Assembly: GCF_963678635.1 (NCBI RefSeq)
Contig: NC_087062.1
Span: forward strand, 6,310,193-6,374,192
Reading direction: 5' to 3'
Origin: Symsagittifera roscoffensis
Lineage: Eukaryota > Xenacoelomorpha > Acoela > Convolutidae
Length of the DNA stretch: 64,000 nucleotides
Below are positions 1 through 10,693 of this stretch, piece by piece. The translations under genes were made by a program, and so were the position numbers. Each line of letters opens with the position of its first letter. The first letter of the stretch is position 1. A model generated the notes under the pieces. That model made no database searches. It worked only from the letters and a program-made list of their open reading frames with translations, and was not told the DNA's origin.

Positions 1-233
1 GAACACACTTCTCAAGGTCGTAGCTACCCACAAAGCCCGGTATCTCATATTGGACTCCACAATTCAACCATTGATGACACATATTAGCAGATCGTAGAAC
101 AACCATACACAAAAATTTTTCAATCTCAAAACAACCATCTTTTTAGCACACGATGAGCCGACATAGTGGATACCTCAACTGTTTCCTTTCCTATTTATCC
201 AACCTTCAACGCCACTCCTTCCGCTTTTTGCTT
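1..233 (+). mobile_element. Truncated retroelement copy (env tail and start of accessory ORF)
   Basis: This stretch is nearly identical to 18627-18859 and similar to 22110-22340. It covers the end of the env region and the first 27 or so codons of the accessory ORF (ATG at 153, MSRHSGYLNC). Identity stops abruptly at about 233, after the bases gctttttgctt. The open frame running on to 383 is therefore a chimera of the retroelement ORF and unrelated DNA, not a gene. It shows that at least one more element copy lies left of the window. Confidence 0.8.
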
Positions 234-297
234 ATATATGGTAGTCCTTGGGTTGTATCCATCGGTTTTGGAAAATCTGGAAATTGCCGGTTATGTT

Positions 298-640
298 TGT
301 GGGCAGTAGCAAAAGATTCGAGCCCCTGCCGACCCAAAAGGTCCCCGTCATTATGGTTTTATGAGATATCCATTTTTGGCTGACTGACCTTCAATTTTTT
401 CAATCTATACTAATTTTAAGGGGGGAGCGCGCGCCAAAAAACGCGTTTTTTGGCCTTTTTTCAAAAATTTCCATGCGGCGCAGAAAATTTTGTCAAATTT
501 GAGTCTTTATAGTGGTTTGGTAGAGCTCCGAATATCAAATTGTTCGACCTAACCAAAGGTCAACAGAATGTTCACATTTTTTTTAAATCCGCCCTCCACC
601 TCCTGATATTCCTAGATCCGCGCCTCTTTGTGATGCGTGG
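298..640. repeat. Dispersed repeat, copy 1
   Basis: Shares several blocks with 42190-42500: a CCCCTGCCGAC block, GAGATATCCATTTTTGG, GCGCGCGCCAAAAAACGCG and GCGGCGCAGAAAATT, in the same order and orientation. The two copies are diverged with indels and neither has a long ORF. I cannot assign a family; it could be a SINE-like or MITE-like element. Bases 234-297 show nothing recognisable. Confidence 0.6.
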
Positions 641-897
641 TAACTGATTTTGAATAGAAGGTTCTGGAGTGTAAATCTTTGATGAGGTCGCGGGCTATGC
701 TCTGAAATTTTCTGTTAAAATTTATCGTCATTTCATATATATATGTTTATCAAGCGGGCGATCATTGTCTTTTGAGAAAGATAAATAATCTCTTGTTGTT
801 TTTCATAATAATCGCCCAACCTTATAACTTTAGCGAATATACTAAAGATTACTCCTTAGGTAGCAACCTTCCATTAACTTTGATTGGTTGTGTTCAC

Positions 898-2453
898 GTT
901 CCGACTGCTTTCTAAGCTTTATGGACCGGTAATAACATGAAAAATTTAATTCGAAAAAGTTAAAATAACATGAACAATTAAACCTGAAATTTTTTTTAAT
1001 TAAGATTTTTGCAAAAATCAGCCTTCCACACGCCATGTAAGTACAAAGTGATAGTCTTTGCTCCTAATAAAAAATCAATTATAGTTGTAGAGTAAAGGAT
1101 AAAAATGTGAAAAAAATTTCGTTCTTTTCCTTGATAAAAAAAAGTTGCAACTTCTTTGTCCCGTAACTAAGGATAGCTCGAAAAAACAGACATTGCACTC
1201 GAATCGTTCCAAATTTTGTAACAAAAGTAATGGAATATTTGTGCTCGGGGGTGGGTTTTTTTTCTTCAGAAAAATTTCGACTTTTTAACTAGCCATTTTT
1301 GACGGATTTTTTAAATTTCATTCAAAAGGTATTGTTGTCTTGAGCTCAAATTTGAAAAGATATTTCACCTGTGATCATTTTTCGTAAAGTTACTGGGGTT
1401 TAAAGATTGCCATTTTGGCCAATTTGGGACTATTAACGCGCGATATATTTCGCGCTATTAACGCGTAAGCGGAGATTTATTCCGTCCTAGAAATCGTTCC
1501 AAATTGGTTCGGGGAAGCTTATTTGCCATAATTGATTTGTTACTAGGAGCAGAATCTATCATTTTGCACTTTATCTCAATTTTTTTAAAAATCATTTTTA
1601 TTTTATTACATTTAAAATTTTCATGTTATTACTGCTGCATAGACCTTTAAGGCAGTCGGAACATTCAGGGCTTCGCCCTGATACAAACAGTCTTGTTCAA
1701 CTTTCTCCATGAGATAGCAATCCCGTCTCAGAATGAGAGTATATGTATTAAGAAGTTATGACTATAAGACTAAAACCATAAAACTATATGTATTCTACTC
1801 TATAGTCGTATGGTTAGTCTAACGTGCTACTAATTAATTTAAACGCTCCATTTTAAGACTTGAGTTATTTCGGACTTTGTTCTTCCAATAAGAAGCGGCG
1901 TTTTTTGTCTTCTGAGCGTTTTTTAGTTAATAGTAAAACAAGACTACTCGTATCAGGGCGAAGCCTTGAAAATTTGGACTGCCTTTTAAAGTCTATGGAG
2001 CCGTAATAACATACAAAAATTAAATGAAATAAAATAAAATTGATTTTTTTTATTTTGAGATTTTTTTTTCTAAAACTCATCCCCCCGCACGCCATATAAA
2101 GTTACGAAGTGATAGATTTCGCACCTTGTATGAAATCCATTATGGCAAATGAGCGTTTTTCAAGCAATTTAGAACGATTTCTAAGTCATATTAAATCTCG
2201 GCATACTTGTTAGTAGCGCGAAATATATCGCGCGTTAATTTTCCAAAATTGGCCAGAATGGCAACCTTTAAACCCCCATAACTTTTCGAAAATGATCACA
2301 GGTAAAATGTATTTTCAAATTTAAGCTCAAAACAACAATACCTTTTGAACAATGCAAAAAATACGTCGAAAAAGGCCAGTTAAAAAGTCGAAATTTGTCT
2401 GAAGAGAAAAACCCACCCCGAGCAAAATTATTCCGTTACTTTCGTTACAAAAG
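898..2453. mobile_element. Foldback (large inverted-repeat) element, unit 1
   Basis: A long imperfect palindrome: arm 1213-1707 pairs with arm 1935-2453, with a spacer of about 228 bp. The arms share the gtgctcggggtggg block, the ggccaattt block, GCGCGA...TCGCGC inside, and the cagggcttcgccctg / tatcagggcgaagcc block. Segment 898-1085 is a third, shorter arm that is inverted relative to 1533-1695 and direct relative to about 1975-2125. No transposase ORF is present; short ORFs on the minus strand are arm translations. This is the layout of a non-autonomous foldback/MITE-like DNA element. Confidence 0.7.
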
Positions 2454-2560
2454 TCGAATCAATAATCAATAAAATTTCATTGGTTTGTCATTCGGACGAG
2501 TATCATGCGAATCGATTCTTCAGCTGTTTTTTAACAAGCTATGTTTTTGATTTCATGCAG

Positions 2561-2688
2561 TACAAGTAATAAAACAGAATCTTAGTTTGAAATTAGTCTC
2601 TCAGAAATATCGTGCTCATTTTTGCTATGTGTGGTATTGATCTTAAAAGAGAATGGATGACTTCAAGTGTTCCATATGCTGCTGTTAA
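2561..2688 (+). pseudogene. Truncated duplicate of the TRIM 5' end (unit 1)
   Basis: This piece repeats the upstream region and first codons of the TRIM gene at 2741-2870. It matches from acaagtaa through the tgtggt block to an ATG at 2653, and encodes MDDFKCSICCC before TAA at 2686-2688. The functional-looking gene reads MEDFECSICCD at the same place. The relic thus holds promoter-proximal sequence, a start codon and the first RING cysteines only. It could add an upstream start to the TRIM transcript. Confidence 0.7.
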
Positions 2689-2836
2689 ATGTTTTTTTTC
2701 AGCTTTTTTCTCTCTTCTCATGGTTAGTGTAACGCACCAGTTTTACAAGTAACAAAACAGTCTCTCAGATTGAAGTTAGTTTGTCAAACAATAACGCGCT
2801 CTTTTTATTGCGTGTGGTTTTGTCTGATTAAAAAAA

Positions 2837-3976
2837 ATGGAAGACTTCGAGTGTTCCATATGCTGCGACACGCTCGATGATCCCAGGCTGCTTCCATGTG
2901 GACACATGTTCTGCGGGCCAGAAAGGGGGTGCATCTTGGCCCTGAACAGAAACGACTTGTCAGCTGATTGTCCGAATTGCAGAAAAACACATCATATTAA
3001 CGTGAGCGAACTGCAACCGATCTATGTCCTGAAGAAATTTCTAGAAGGTCTGAAAATTGCGGACACGGGAGACAAACAAACTCGGAGTGTGAGCGCTGGT
3101 GCGAAGTCCTGTGTCCAACATAGCGACATGTCCCTTGTGTATTTCTGTGATACTTGTGATATCAGCATCTGTGACCTTTGCTGGGGAAACGACCACAGCG
3201 AGCATAAAGTAGTGCTTAGGAGAGTCAAGCAAAAGAAAGACTTACTGGGTGCTATGGAACGCGTGAACCTTGAATCATCCATATCTGTTTACGAGAAAGT
3301 GATCGCGGACAATCAGAAAAGAAGGCAACTAATGGCAGAGGTTCTGACTGAAATTGATGTTGTGAACGAGTTGCTCCGAACAAGGGCTCACAGTTTAAGA
3401 GAACTGAATGAACTTTGGAAAGAGTATGTCGGGCTTGATTCGAGTTCTTCGAAGGTGGCAGAATTAGGGGAGAAATTGATGGAAGATTTGAAAGGTCACG
3501 AGAGAAACAATAAGGACGAAGAAATCAAGAAGAGTATCAGCCAGATATCGAAGGAGAGCAAAAAGAAGTTCAAAACTTTTGCGAATCTGTGTGATCGAAA
3601 TGAGAAAACTCTGAATGAGATGAAGCAACCAAATAAACAAGTGGGCGGCTTGAAAAGTGGAAAACCAGAAGTTTCAACTCTAGATGCGTTGACTCTGTGC
3701 TTAGGTTCAGATGCTGAAGTTGACTTTTTCAGCTTATTGACAGGTGCTCATTCTTCTGAATCGGCGGGTCCACTGAGACCTGGGACTAGGGAAAACAGAC
3801 TTGCTGGACCAGATAAGGAATTCACTACGAAGAGAGACGGTGGAACAAATCAGTGTGATAGAGCAGACTCTTCTCCAGCTGCTAGGGTATGTGTTGAACA
3901 CATAATACTCAGTCTGTCCCAATCTGTTTATGAAAAAGTTAATTTAAAATTAACTAACAGCTACACTCATTTTTGA
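2837..3976 (+). CDS. TRIM-like RING/B-box/coiled-coil protein, exon 1 (copy 1)
   Basis: Likely an E3 ubiquitin ligase of the TRIM type. The RING finger spans residues 6-48 (C6, C9, C21, H23, C26, C32, C45, C48) with three extra residues between C26 and C32 (FCGPERGC). The B-box 2 ligands are C92, H95, C104, C107, C112, C115, H120 and H123. Residues 130-265 are charged and heptad-like, fitting a coiled coil. The open frame runs 379 codons, but AGG|GTATGT at 3884-3892 is a good splice donor in phase 0. The coding exon probably ends at 3886 (350 codons), and the last 29 codons would be intron read-through into the LTR that begins at about 3974. The stop TGA at 3974-3976 appears to be supplied by the LTR edge. 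A proline-rich second exon is proposed downstream (25289, 30356, 35234, 40168). All zinc ligands are intact in this copy. Confidence 0.85.
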   Translation: MEDFECSICCDTLDDPRLLPCGHMFCGPERGCILALNRNDLSADCPNCRKTHHINVSELQPIYVLKKFLEGLKIADTGDKQTRSVSAGAKSCVQHSDMSLVYFCDTCDISICDLCWGNDHSEHKVVLRRVKQKKDLLGAMERVNLESSISVYEKVIADNQKRRQLMAEVLTEIDVVNELLRTRAHSLRELNELWKEYVGLDSSSSKVAELGEKLMEDLKGHERNNKDEEIKKSISQISKESKKKFKTFANLCDRNEKTLNEMKQPNKQVGGLKSGKPEVSTLDALTLCLGSDAEVDFFSLLTGAHSSESAGPLRPGTRENRLAGPDKEFTTKRDGGTNQCDRADSSPAARVCVEHIILSLSQSVYEKVNLKLTNSYTHF

Positions 3977-4300
3977 ACCAGTTCTTAACTAATATTTATA
4001 ACCAATTACATTATTGATAGAACTATCCCTATAAAATATTACTAATTAACCAATCATATTCCATCACTAATACTGAAAATTAATTGTAGTGCTGGAACTA
4101 CTTGTAGTTTCAGCACCAGAACAGTTTCAATAAATCTTAGACTACAGTTGTTCTCCTTTTGGACAAGCTCCAAGAATAACTCGCAAATACCACTATACAC
4201 TAGATCTATCGAGACTAGGAGATAAATCAGTAAGATTAAGATTGGTATCAGACTAAGAAGTTGCACGAATTTTTCCGGCCGAAAATAAGATAGCGTGACG
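3974..4300 (+). mobile_element. 5' LTR of the TRIM-intron element, unit 1 (3' end deleted)
   Basis: Aligns with LTRs at 24684 and 47277: start TGAACCAGTTCT, TATA-like tataaaatatta, aaccaatcat, the gctg...cagc hairpin (4091-4114), and the gcacgaa...ccggccgaaaataagatagcgtgacg block. The last 80 or so bases and the primer-binding site are missing: after gtgacg the sequence jumps to accttaac, the leader region found after the PBS in the full copy. Confidence 0.8.
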
Positions 4301-4356
4301 ACCTTAACTAATTTAGATTTATCAAAATAGAATTAGAAAAAGACCAAAATTGCAAA

Positions 4357-4488
4357 ATGTTAGATGGAACAGACAGTGTAATAGATATGTCTCTACGTAT
4401 CAATGAATCTACGCCAATATTTCAAACAATACACGAGAAATGCCAGGTTTTTAACGAAGAACAAGATCACGGCGTAAACATCGATTGA
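4357..4488 (+). CDS. Short leader ORF of the retroelement (43 aa), unit 1
   Basis: Encodes a 43-residue peptide beginning MLDGTDSVIDMSLRIN. The full-length element has a matching ORF at the same place after its PBS (47785-47925, MLHDNNLIELSLRLN...). Shared residues include ML, SLR, N, S.P.F.TI.E, and the similarity fades just before a donor-like GT (ccag|gttttt at about 4444). It may be a small protein, a uORF, or the first coding exon of spliced messages. Confidence 0.45.
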   Translation: MLDGTDSVIDMSLRINESTPIFQTIHEKCQVFNEEQDHGVNID

Positions 4489-5842
4489 ACGACGGACCAA
4501 GATAATACATGATAGTACGACGCAAACCGCAAAGAGTATATGTCTTCAGAATTCTATACGCAGTAAATTAAAATTTTTCTTTATTGACAAGAAAATTATG
4601 CTATTTAAAGAACAATCTGATTTCTCAAGAACAAATGAAGACGAAAGATACGATCTTGTAATTATACCACATAAACAAACAAAAAGATAAATAAAATAGA
4701 AAAGACAGAAACAGAAAAAGACAATAATATTGAAAACAACGACTGATAAAAAATACACGAGTCGTTCCTTGCAAATACTGCAGTACTTTAATTTCGAAAG
4801 TTTTGTAAAAATAGATTTTATTGAAAACAAAAAATATGAAAACTAATTGGTAGGAATTTTTAACGTTATTAAAAAAAATCTTTTAAAAGTTTCTTGCTTC
4901 TCAAAAAACAATTTTTTCTTCATCACCGCTTCATCACCTAAAACAAAACCGAATTTATTCAAAAAACTAACATCATTTAAAACTATACTCCTTAAAATAA
5001 TTTTAAATCCATAAATTTTTTTTAAACTTAAATCTCTTATTAAAACTTTTCTTCTCACAGCTTATCCTTGCCCTCTCAAAATATATATTTACTTTTAAAA
5101 ACAGACCATCAAAATTTTTCTTGGATCTTTAATTTCACTTAAATTATCTGATCATCAAGACTTTCCTTGGATCAATCAGAACATCTTGGTCCTCCCCACC
5201 TCATAATTTGAATTGTCTAACGACCTCAAACGTTTCACTATCCAACTCTTATAAAAAAACTCAGGACTAATAGAAATTGTTGGAAAACTAACCATTATAA
5301 TTAAGATATACAGTGAAGACCTTCGGTTACTCATCTTTCACCTGAGCCTCTCCTCTTAGTTGACCCAGGCTAAAACCCTTAAAATTTTAGCAAGTACTAA
5401 AATAGTATCTAACGATCTACTTGTATTCTAATTCTACCTGAAACTTGTGGATTGATTTACTATTCTCAAACCCTTGATCACAAATCAAACCCCTATGTAA
5501 GAAAATTTTTTCTTAGAGTTGATATATTCTCTCTCCAACCCGTCTATGCCCCAAGTTAAGATAACCACACAAAAACCGTAAGAACTAACAGTTTATGAAA
5601 TAGAAACTCTAACCTCCGAATTTTGCAACCATCATCCTAAACCTTATGTCAGAATTTAATTTAGACTGTAACAAACAATCAAGCTACCCAATTATTTAAT
5701 TGAAGACAAAAGATACGATCTTCTAATTATACCACATAAACAAACAAGGAGATAAATAAAATAGAAAAGACAGACACAGAAAAAGACAATAATAGCAAAA
5801 CAAAAACGAAGATTTGCAAAAACACGTAACGCAGTTTCGGAA
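4489..5842. other. Retroelement leader remnant without a gene, unit 1
   Basis: AT-rich sequence that aligns in patches with the leader of the full element (47926-48494), including the cctcaaacgtt...caggactaatagaaat block near 5225-5280. The gacctttcggttactc...gatcacaaatcaaac stretch at 5300-5500 recurs in the old relic at 43760-43960. The motif gacaaaagatacgatcttctaattataccacataaacaaac occurs at 5704 and, slightly altered, at 4637, so the leader has an internal duplication. No credible ORF. Unit 2 has the same at 12346-13699. Confidence 0.55.
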
Positions 5843-6690
5843 TTGGACACAACTACAGTACAAGAGCTTCAAGAGCCAAAAGATTCGATAAATAAGAGTA
5901 CTCCAATATACCAACAGAAATGTTTTTTTTTAAACTCAGAAACAACACCACTATTATCAACTAAGGGTAAACGCAAAATTATAGAATCAGATATTAATAA
6001 ACCGGTACAACTATATAATGGGAATCAGCCAAAAATACACATTGAAAGTTACACATTAACAGTTTTAGAATACAAAATAATATACAATACGACAAAAATT
6101 TCGACGATTACTCTATACAATTTACTCAGTACAATTTACTCAGTACAGTTTTGTCATAACTTAATTGAAAATTCATTCGAAAAAGGAAATAGTCCATGCA
6201 CACAGGAATTTCCCGAAATAAGAATAAAAAGACAAATATTTGATTTCATAAAAAACATTGGTAAAATCACTTCATATTACGGAATATTCACTATTGTTAT
6301 TTTACCAGCACAACCAAATCAAACACGGCATCAAATACAAACAGATGATGTATATCAAGAATTCTGAAAAATCTTCATAGAATACATAAAAAATATATGA
6401 CATCCTAATTCACAAAGAGCAATTTCAATCTTCACAAACGATGTTTTCTCTTCTATTTATAGTTTTATATCTATATTAGAATTAAAAGACGCATCAAATG
6501 AATCGCCACCTCAGACATCTCGACACTCAACTGTAAGAAAAGAAATTGATCTTTTCTCAAAACTTCTAGAAACAATCCTTGAAAATATCACTAGGAACGA
6601 AACATCACAAAATGTAAAACATGACTTACAACGAATCCTATCATGGTCCATAATAGATTCTTTTGTAAACAATTCATAATTCATTCAATA
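5843..6690 (+). pseudogene. ORF1 / Gag N-terminal region remnant, unit 1
   Basis: The 174-residue frame at 5843-6367 and the continuing stop-broken frame to about 6690 align with the 185-residue ORF at 49060-49617 of the full element. Shared blocks include SPC..EFP.I.IKRQI, YGI.TI and IQTDD...EF. No known domain is recognised. By position, upstream of the Gag capsid region, it is either a Gag N-terminal extension or a separate leader protein. A stop at 6365-6367 and a later one near 6400 break it. Confidence 0.6.
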
Positions 6691-7290
6691 TCCAGAAAAA
6701 ATTTTCGACCATAAACCTCAGACGATGAAACTGTATTAGCCAACCAAACAGGTTTTGTTTGGGACCCGAATGATCTCAACCATTATTTACTAAAACAACC
6801 ACTGACATTTCATTTGCAGCAATCCCCACTATTTCATTACTCAAGGATTACGTAAGAATTTTTCAAATACTATTGATGCAACACCTTTAAACTATAACAC
6901 AATGTTTATTGATAGAACAGGATTTAGATTAATTTCAAATTTATAAACACACAAGAAACGCTAAATGAAACAAAAAGTCTAACAAAACAAGATATTAAAA
7001 CCCCATCACATTTTATTGACGAGTAAATAGTTGAAACAAGGCCTACAACAACAAAACAAAGCATCTTTTTAATCACCCTACACTTACAACTCCAGAATAA
7101 CAAAATTACTCAATTCCCAAAGACTACCATTCAATCAACAATAAAACCACCTGTTGTCCCAAAATATTCGCAAATGGATTCCAACAACACCAACATACAG
7201 TCAAAAAAGTTAACCCCAATCATCTACACGTATTTCATTTTAAGAAAATCTCTATAAGTTCAAAAAAAGACACGCACCATCCTTTGATAG
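6691..7290 (+). pseudogene. Gag remnant ending in a gag-pol deletion scar, unit 1
   Basis: Pieces align with 49680-50150 of the full element (a LTKQDI.TPSHFI block near 6980, then the Q/T-rich segment). Within about 100 bp the similarity jumps to 58440 (APLSEPTYN region of env). The missing 8.3 kb corresponds to Gag capsid, protease, RT, RNase H and integrase. The scar lies between about 7170 and 7300, and at 15130-15290 in unit 2, where 136 bp more of the left side survive. Confidence 0.65.
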
Positions 7291-8570
7291 CAGCAATTCG
7301 TCAAGCAACCCCAAGTGAACCACGATAAGAACCAACATATAACCTTTACCCCTTACTTCAGATTTTTGCTTATGATTATCGCCAAGTTATCCATCCTCGA
7401 TGAAGTCGAGACTTTGCAATACCCAGAGTTCATTTTGGTATATATACCTTCATCACTCTCTTCGAGCCCTTTGGATCTTCTAGCAATACAATTCAAAGTA
7501 CTCCCCCATCACTACAAAAAATGTCTCAACAAAATACCCCAATTATCCTATCGGTCTATTTAGGATTAACACCAACTTCCAAACATAAACAAACTCATTA
7601 GCTGACACAAGCCATAAACAAACTCATTAGCTGACACAAGGAACCAAACTTAGAAAACGAATAAATAGTGATTTCATCCAATGCCTCTTTATCCTTGCCA
7701 GAAACCCTATCACTACCATTAACCACTTCAGTAACAGGTCAAACTCAAAGCACTACGCTCTCCCTAAATTTCCTTACAAGTCTAGACGATCGACATCGAT
7801 AACTTCTCAGCACAAATGTTCCTTTACAATTATACTGGAAAACGTTTGTTGCACCCCTTCCTCAAATTTGGCCAACATCTTGATAGTAATAGACTACAGA
7901 ATTGGGCATTAAAGCGATTACAAAGAAGACACGACATTCACAAAGAATTACTAGAACATAATATACAAATCCTTACTCAAGATAACTTAACACTTAAATT
8001 TGAAAAAATAGTAAAAATAAAAAGTTTAAACCATCAACCACTGCATCTAGCCCCACCAAATATAACAGCTCAATCTTTTTTCCTCCATTCATCACAACAG
8101 ATTTTGTCTAGAAATACGATAGATATTTAAAAAAGACTATATGATATATAACATTCTACAACTCATATTCAGCATTATCTTACACATGTAACTTTTAATA
8201 GTTATTTTTCATAAAACAATTTACCCCTTTTTACTCTTAGAAACCACATCTCATAAAAATCTTTCCCCCGAACAAGACTACAAGACCTCTTAGTTACTCA
8301 TTATGGTTGTAAAGAAAATCAACAAAACATTTTGCATAATTACGAAATTAATCAAGTAACACAATGTGAACCCGAACCACAAAAGATAGAATCAACAATT
8401 TTAGTATCAACACTTTACTCGAAAGCACGAGCTACAACACTTATAGGATATACATTTACAGCAAAAATCTCAAAAAAGAAAGTACATTGCTCACAAGTCG
8501 CAAATGGAATTGAAAACAGACTCGATCATGAAGTCTTTTACCAAGCAATAAAGAAAGATTTTTGCATCTT
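7291..8570 (+). pseudogene. env-like gene, N-terminal part, cut by the duplication joint (unit 1)
   Basis: Includes the open pieces 7816-8130 and 8332-8570. These align with 58970-59300 (WALKRL..R.DIH, PPNITAQS) and 59510-59700 (SKARAT, Y.FTAK.S.KKV.CSQV.NG..NRLDHE.FYQ) of the full element. A 29-bp direct repeat lies at 7584-7640. The reading ends at 8570, where the second tandem unit begins, and the frame then runs into foldback-arm sequence. Confidence 0.7.
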
Positions 8571-8751
8571 AAAATTTATCGTCATTTCATATATATATGT
8601 TTATCAAGCGGGCGATCATTGTCTTTTGAGAAAGATAAATAATCTCTTGTTGTTTTTCATAATAATCGCCCAACCTTATAACTTTAGCGAATATACTAAA
8701 GATTACTCCTTAGGTAGCAACCTTCCATTAACTTTGATTGGTTGTGTTCAC

Positions 8752-10309
8752 GTTCCGACTGCTTTCTAAGCTTTATGGACCGGTAATAACATGAAAAATT
8801 TAATTCGAAAAAGTTAAAATAACATGAACAATTAAACCTGAAATTTTTTTTAATTAAGATTTTTGCAAAAATCAGCCTTCCACACGCCATATAAAGTACA
8901 AAGTGATAGTCTTTGCTCCTAATAAAAAATCAATTATAGTTGTAGAGTAAAGGATAAAAATGTGAAAAAAAATTTCGTTCTTTTCCTTGATAAAAAAAAG
9001 TTGCAACTTCTTTGTCCCGTAACTAAGGATAGCTCGAAAAAACAGACAGTGCACTCGAATCGTTCCAAATTTTGTAACAAAAGTAATGGAATATTTGTGC
9101 TCGGGGTTGGGTTTTTTTTCTTCAGAAAAATTTCGACTTTTTAACTAGCCATTTTTGACGGATTTTTTAAATTTCATTCAAAAAGTATTGTTGTCTTGAG
9201 CTCAAATTTGAAAAGATATTTCACCTGTGATCATTTTTCAAAAAGTTACTGGGGTTTATAGATTGCCATTTTGGCCAATTTGGGACTATTAACGCGCAAT
9301 ATATTTGGCACTATTAACGCGTAAGCGGAGATTTATTCCGTCCTAGAAATCGTTCCAAATTGGTTCGGGGAAGCTTATTTGCCATAATTGATTTGTTACT
9401 AGGAGCAGAATCTATCATTTTGCACTTTATCTCAATTTTTTTAAAAATCATTTTTATTTTATTACATTTAAAATTTTCATGTTATTACTGCTGCATAGAC
9501 CTTTAAGGCAGTCGGAACATTCAGGGCTTCGCCCTGATACAAACAGTCTTGTTCAACTTTCTCCATGAGATAGCAATCCCGTCTCAGAATGAGAGTATAT
9601 GTATTAAGAAGTTATGACTATAAGACTAAAACCATAAAACTATATGTATTCTACTCTATAGTCGTATGGTTAGTCTAACGTGCTACTAATTAATTTAAAC
9701 GCTCCATTTTAAGACTTGAGTTATTTCGGACTTTGTTCTTCCAATAAGAAGCGGCGTTTTTTGTCTTCTGAGCGTTTTTTAGTTAATAGTAAAACAAGAC
9801 TACTCGTATCAGGGCGAAGCCTTGAAAATTTGGACTGCCTTTTAAAGTCTATGGAGCCGTAATAACATACAAAAATTAAATGAAATAAAATAAAATTGAT
9901 TTTTTTTATTTTGAGATTTTTTTTTCTAAAACTCATCCCCCCGCACGCCATATAAAGTTACGAAGTGATAGATTTCGCACCTTGTATGAAATCCATTATG
10001 GCAAATGAGCGTTTTTCAAGCAATTTAGAACGATTTCTAAGTCATATTAAATCTCGGCATACTTGTTAGTAGCGCGAAATATATCGCGCGTTAATTTTCC
10101 AAAATTGGCCAGAATGGCAACCTTTAAACCCCCATAACTTTTCGAAAATGATCACAGGTAAAATGTATTTTCAAATTTAAGCTCAAAACAACAATACCTT
10201 TTGAACAATGCAAAAAATACGTCGAAAAAGGCCAGTTAAAAAGTCGAAATTTGTCTGAAGAGAAAAACCCACCCCGAGCAAAATTATTCCGTTACTTTCG
10301 TTACAAAAG
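8752..10309. mobile_element. Foldback (large inverted-repeat) element, unit 2
   Basis: The copy of 898-2453 carried along in the tandem duplication, with the same three-arm structure and a few substitutions (for example in the GCGCGATATATT block near 9295). It is not an independent insertion. Confidence 0.7.
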
Positions 10310-10419
10310 TCGAATCAATAATCAATAAAATTTCATTGGTTTGTCATTCGGACGAGTATCATGCGAATCGATTCTTCAGCTGTTTTTTTAACAAGCTATG
10401 TTTTTGATTTCATGCAGTA

Positions 10420-10545
10420 CAAGTAATAAAACAGAATCTTTGTTTGAAATTAGTCTCTCAGAAATATCGTGCTCATTTTTGCTATGTGTGGTATTGATCT
10501 TAAAAGAGAATGGATGACTTCAAGTGTTCCATATGCTGCTGTTAA
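10420..10545 (+). pseudogene. Truncated duplicate of the TRIM 5' end (unit 2)
   Basis: Unit-2 copy of the relic at 2561-2688; ATG at 10510, stop at 10543-10545, same 11-residue peptide. Its presence in both units dates this partial duplication before the 7.9-kb tandem duplication. Confidence 0.7.
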
Positions 10546-10693
10546 ATGTTTTTTTTTCAGCTTTTTTCTCTCTTCTCATGGTTAGTGTAACGCACCAGTT
10601 TTACAAGTAACAAAACAGTCTCTCAGATTGAAGTTAGTTTGTCAAACAATAACGCGCTCTTTTTATTGCGTGTGGTATTGTCTGATTAAAAAA

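Larger units (their letters stand above)
717..8570. repeat. Tandem duplication A, unit 1 (about 7.85 kb)
   Basis: Aligns end to end with 8571-16556 with only scattered substitutions and short indels plus one deletion of about 136 bp in unit 1 (near 7174; unit 2 keeps 15037-15180). The shared junction sequence is ttaaaa at 715-720 and at 8569-8574. The unit holds a foldback element, TRIM 5' relic, TRIM exon 1, LTR and a gag-pol-deleted element that stops inside env. High identity implies a recent duplication. Confidence 0.92.

Noticed and set aside
153-383. 76-residue ORF at the window start
   Set aside because: Chimera of accessory-ORF codons and unrelated repeat DNA across the break at 233.
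842-1036. Minus-strand ORFs starting MACGR/MACGG (842, 1865, 8696, 9721)
   Set aside because: They are translations of foldback-element arms, which is why they look alike; AT-rich composition and no domain.
3022-3282. Minus-strand ORFs inside the TRIM exon (3022, 3041, 3734 and unit-2 counterparts)
   Set aside because: Shadows of the TRIM reading frame.
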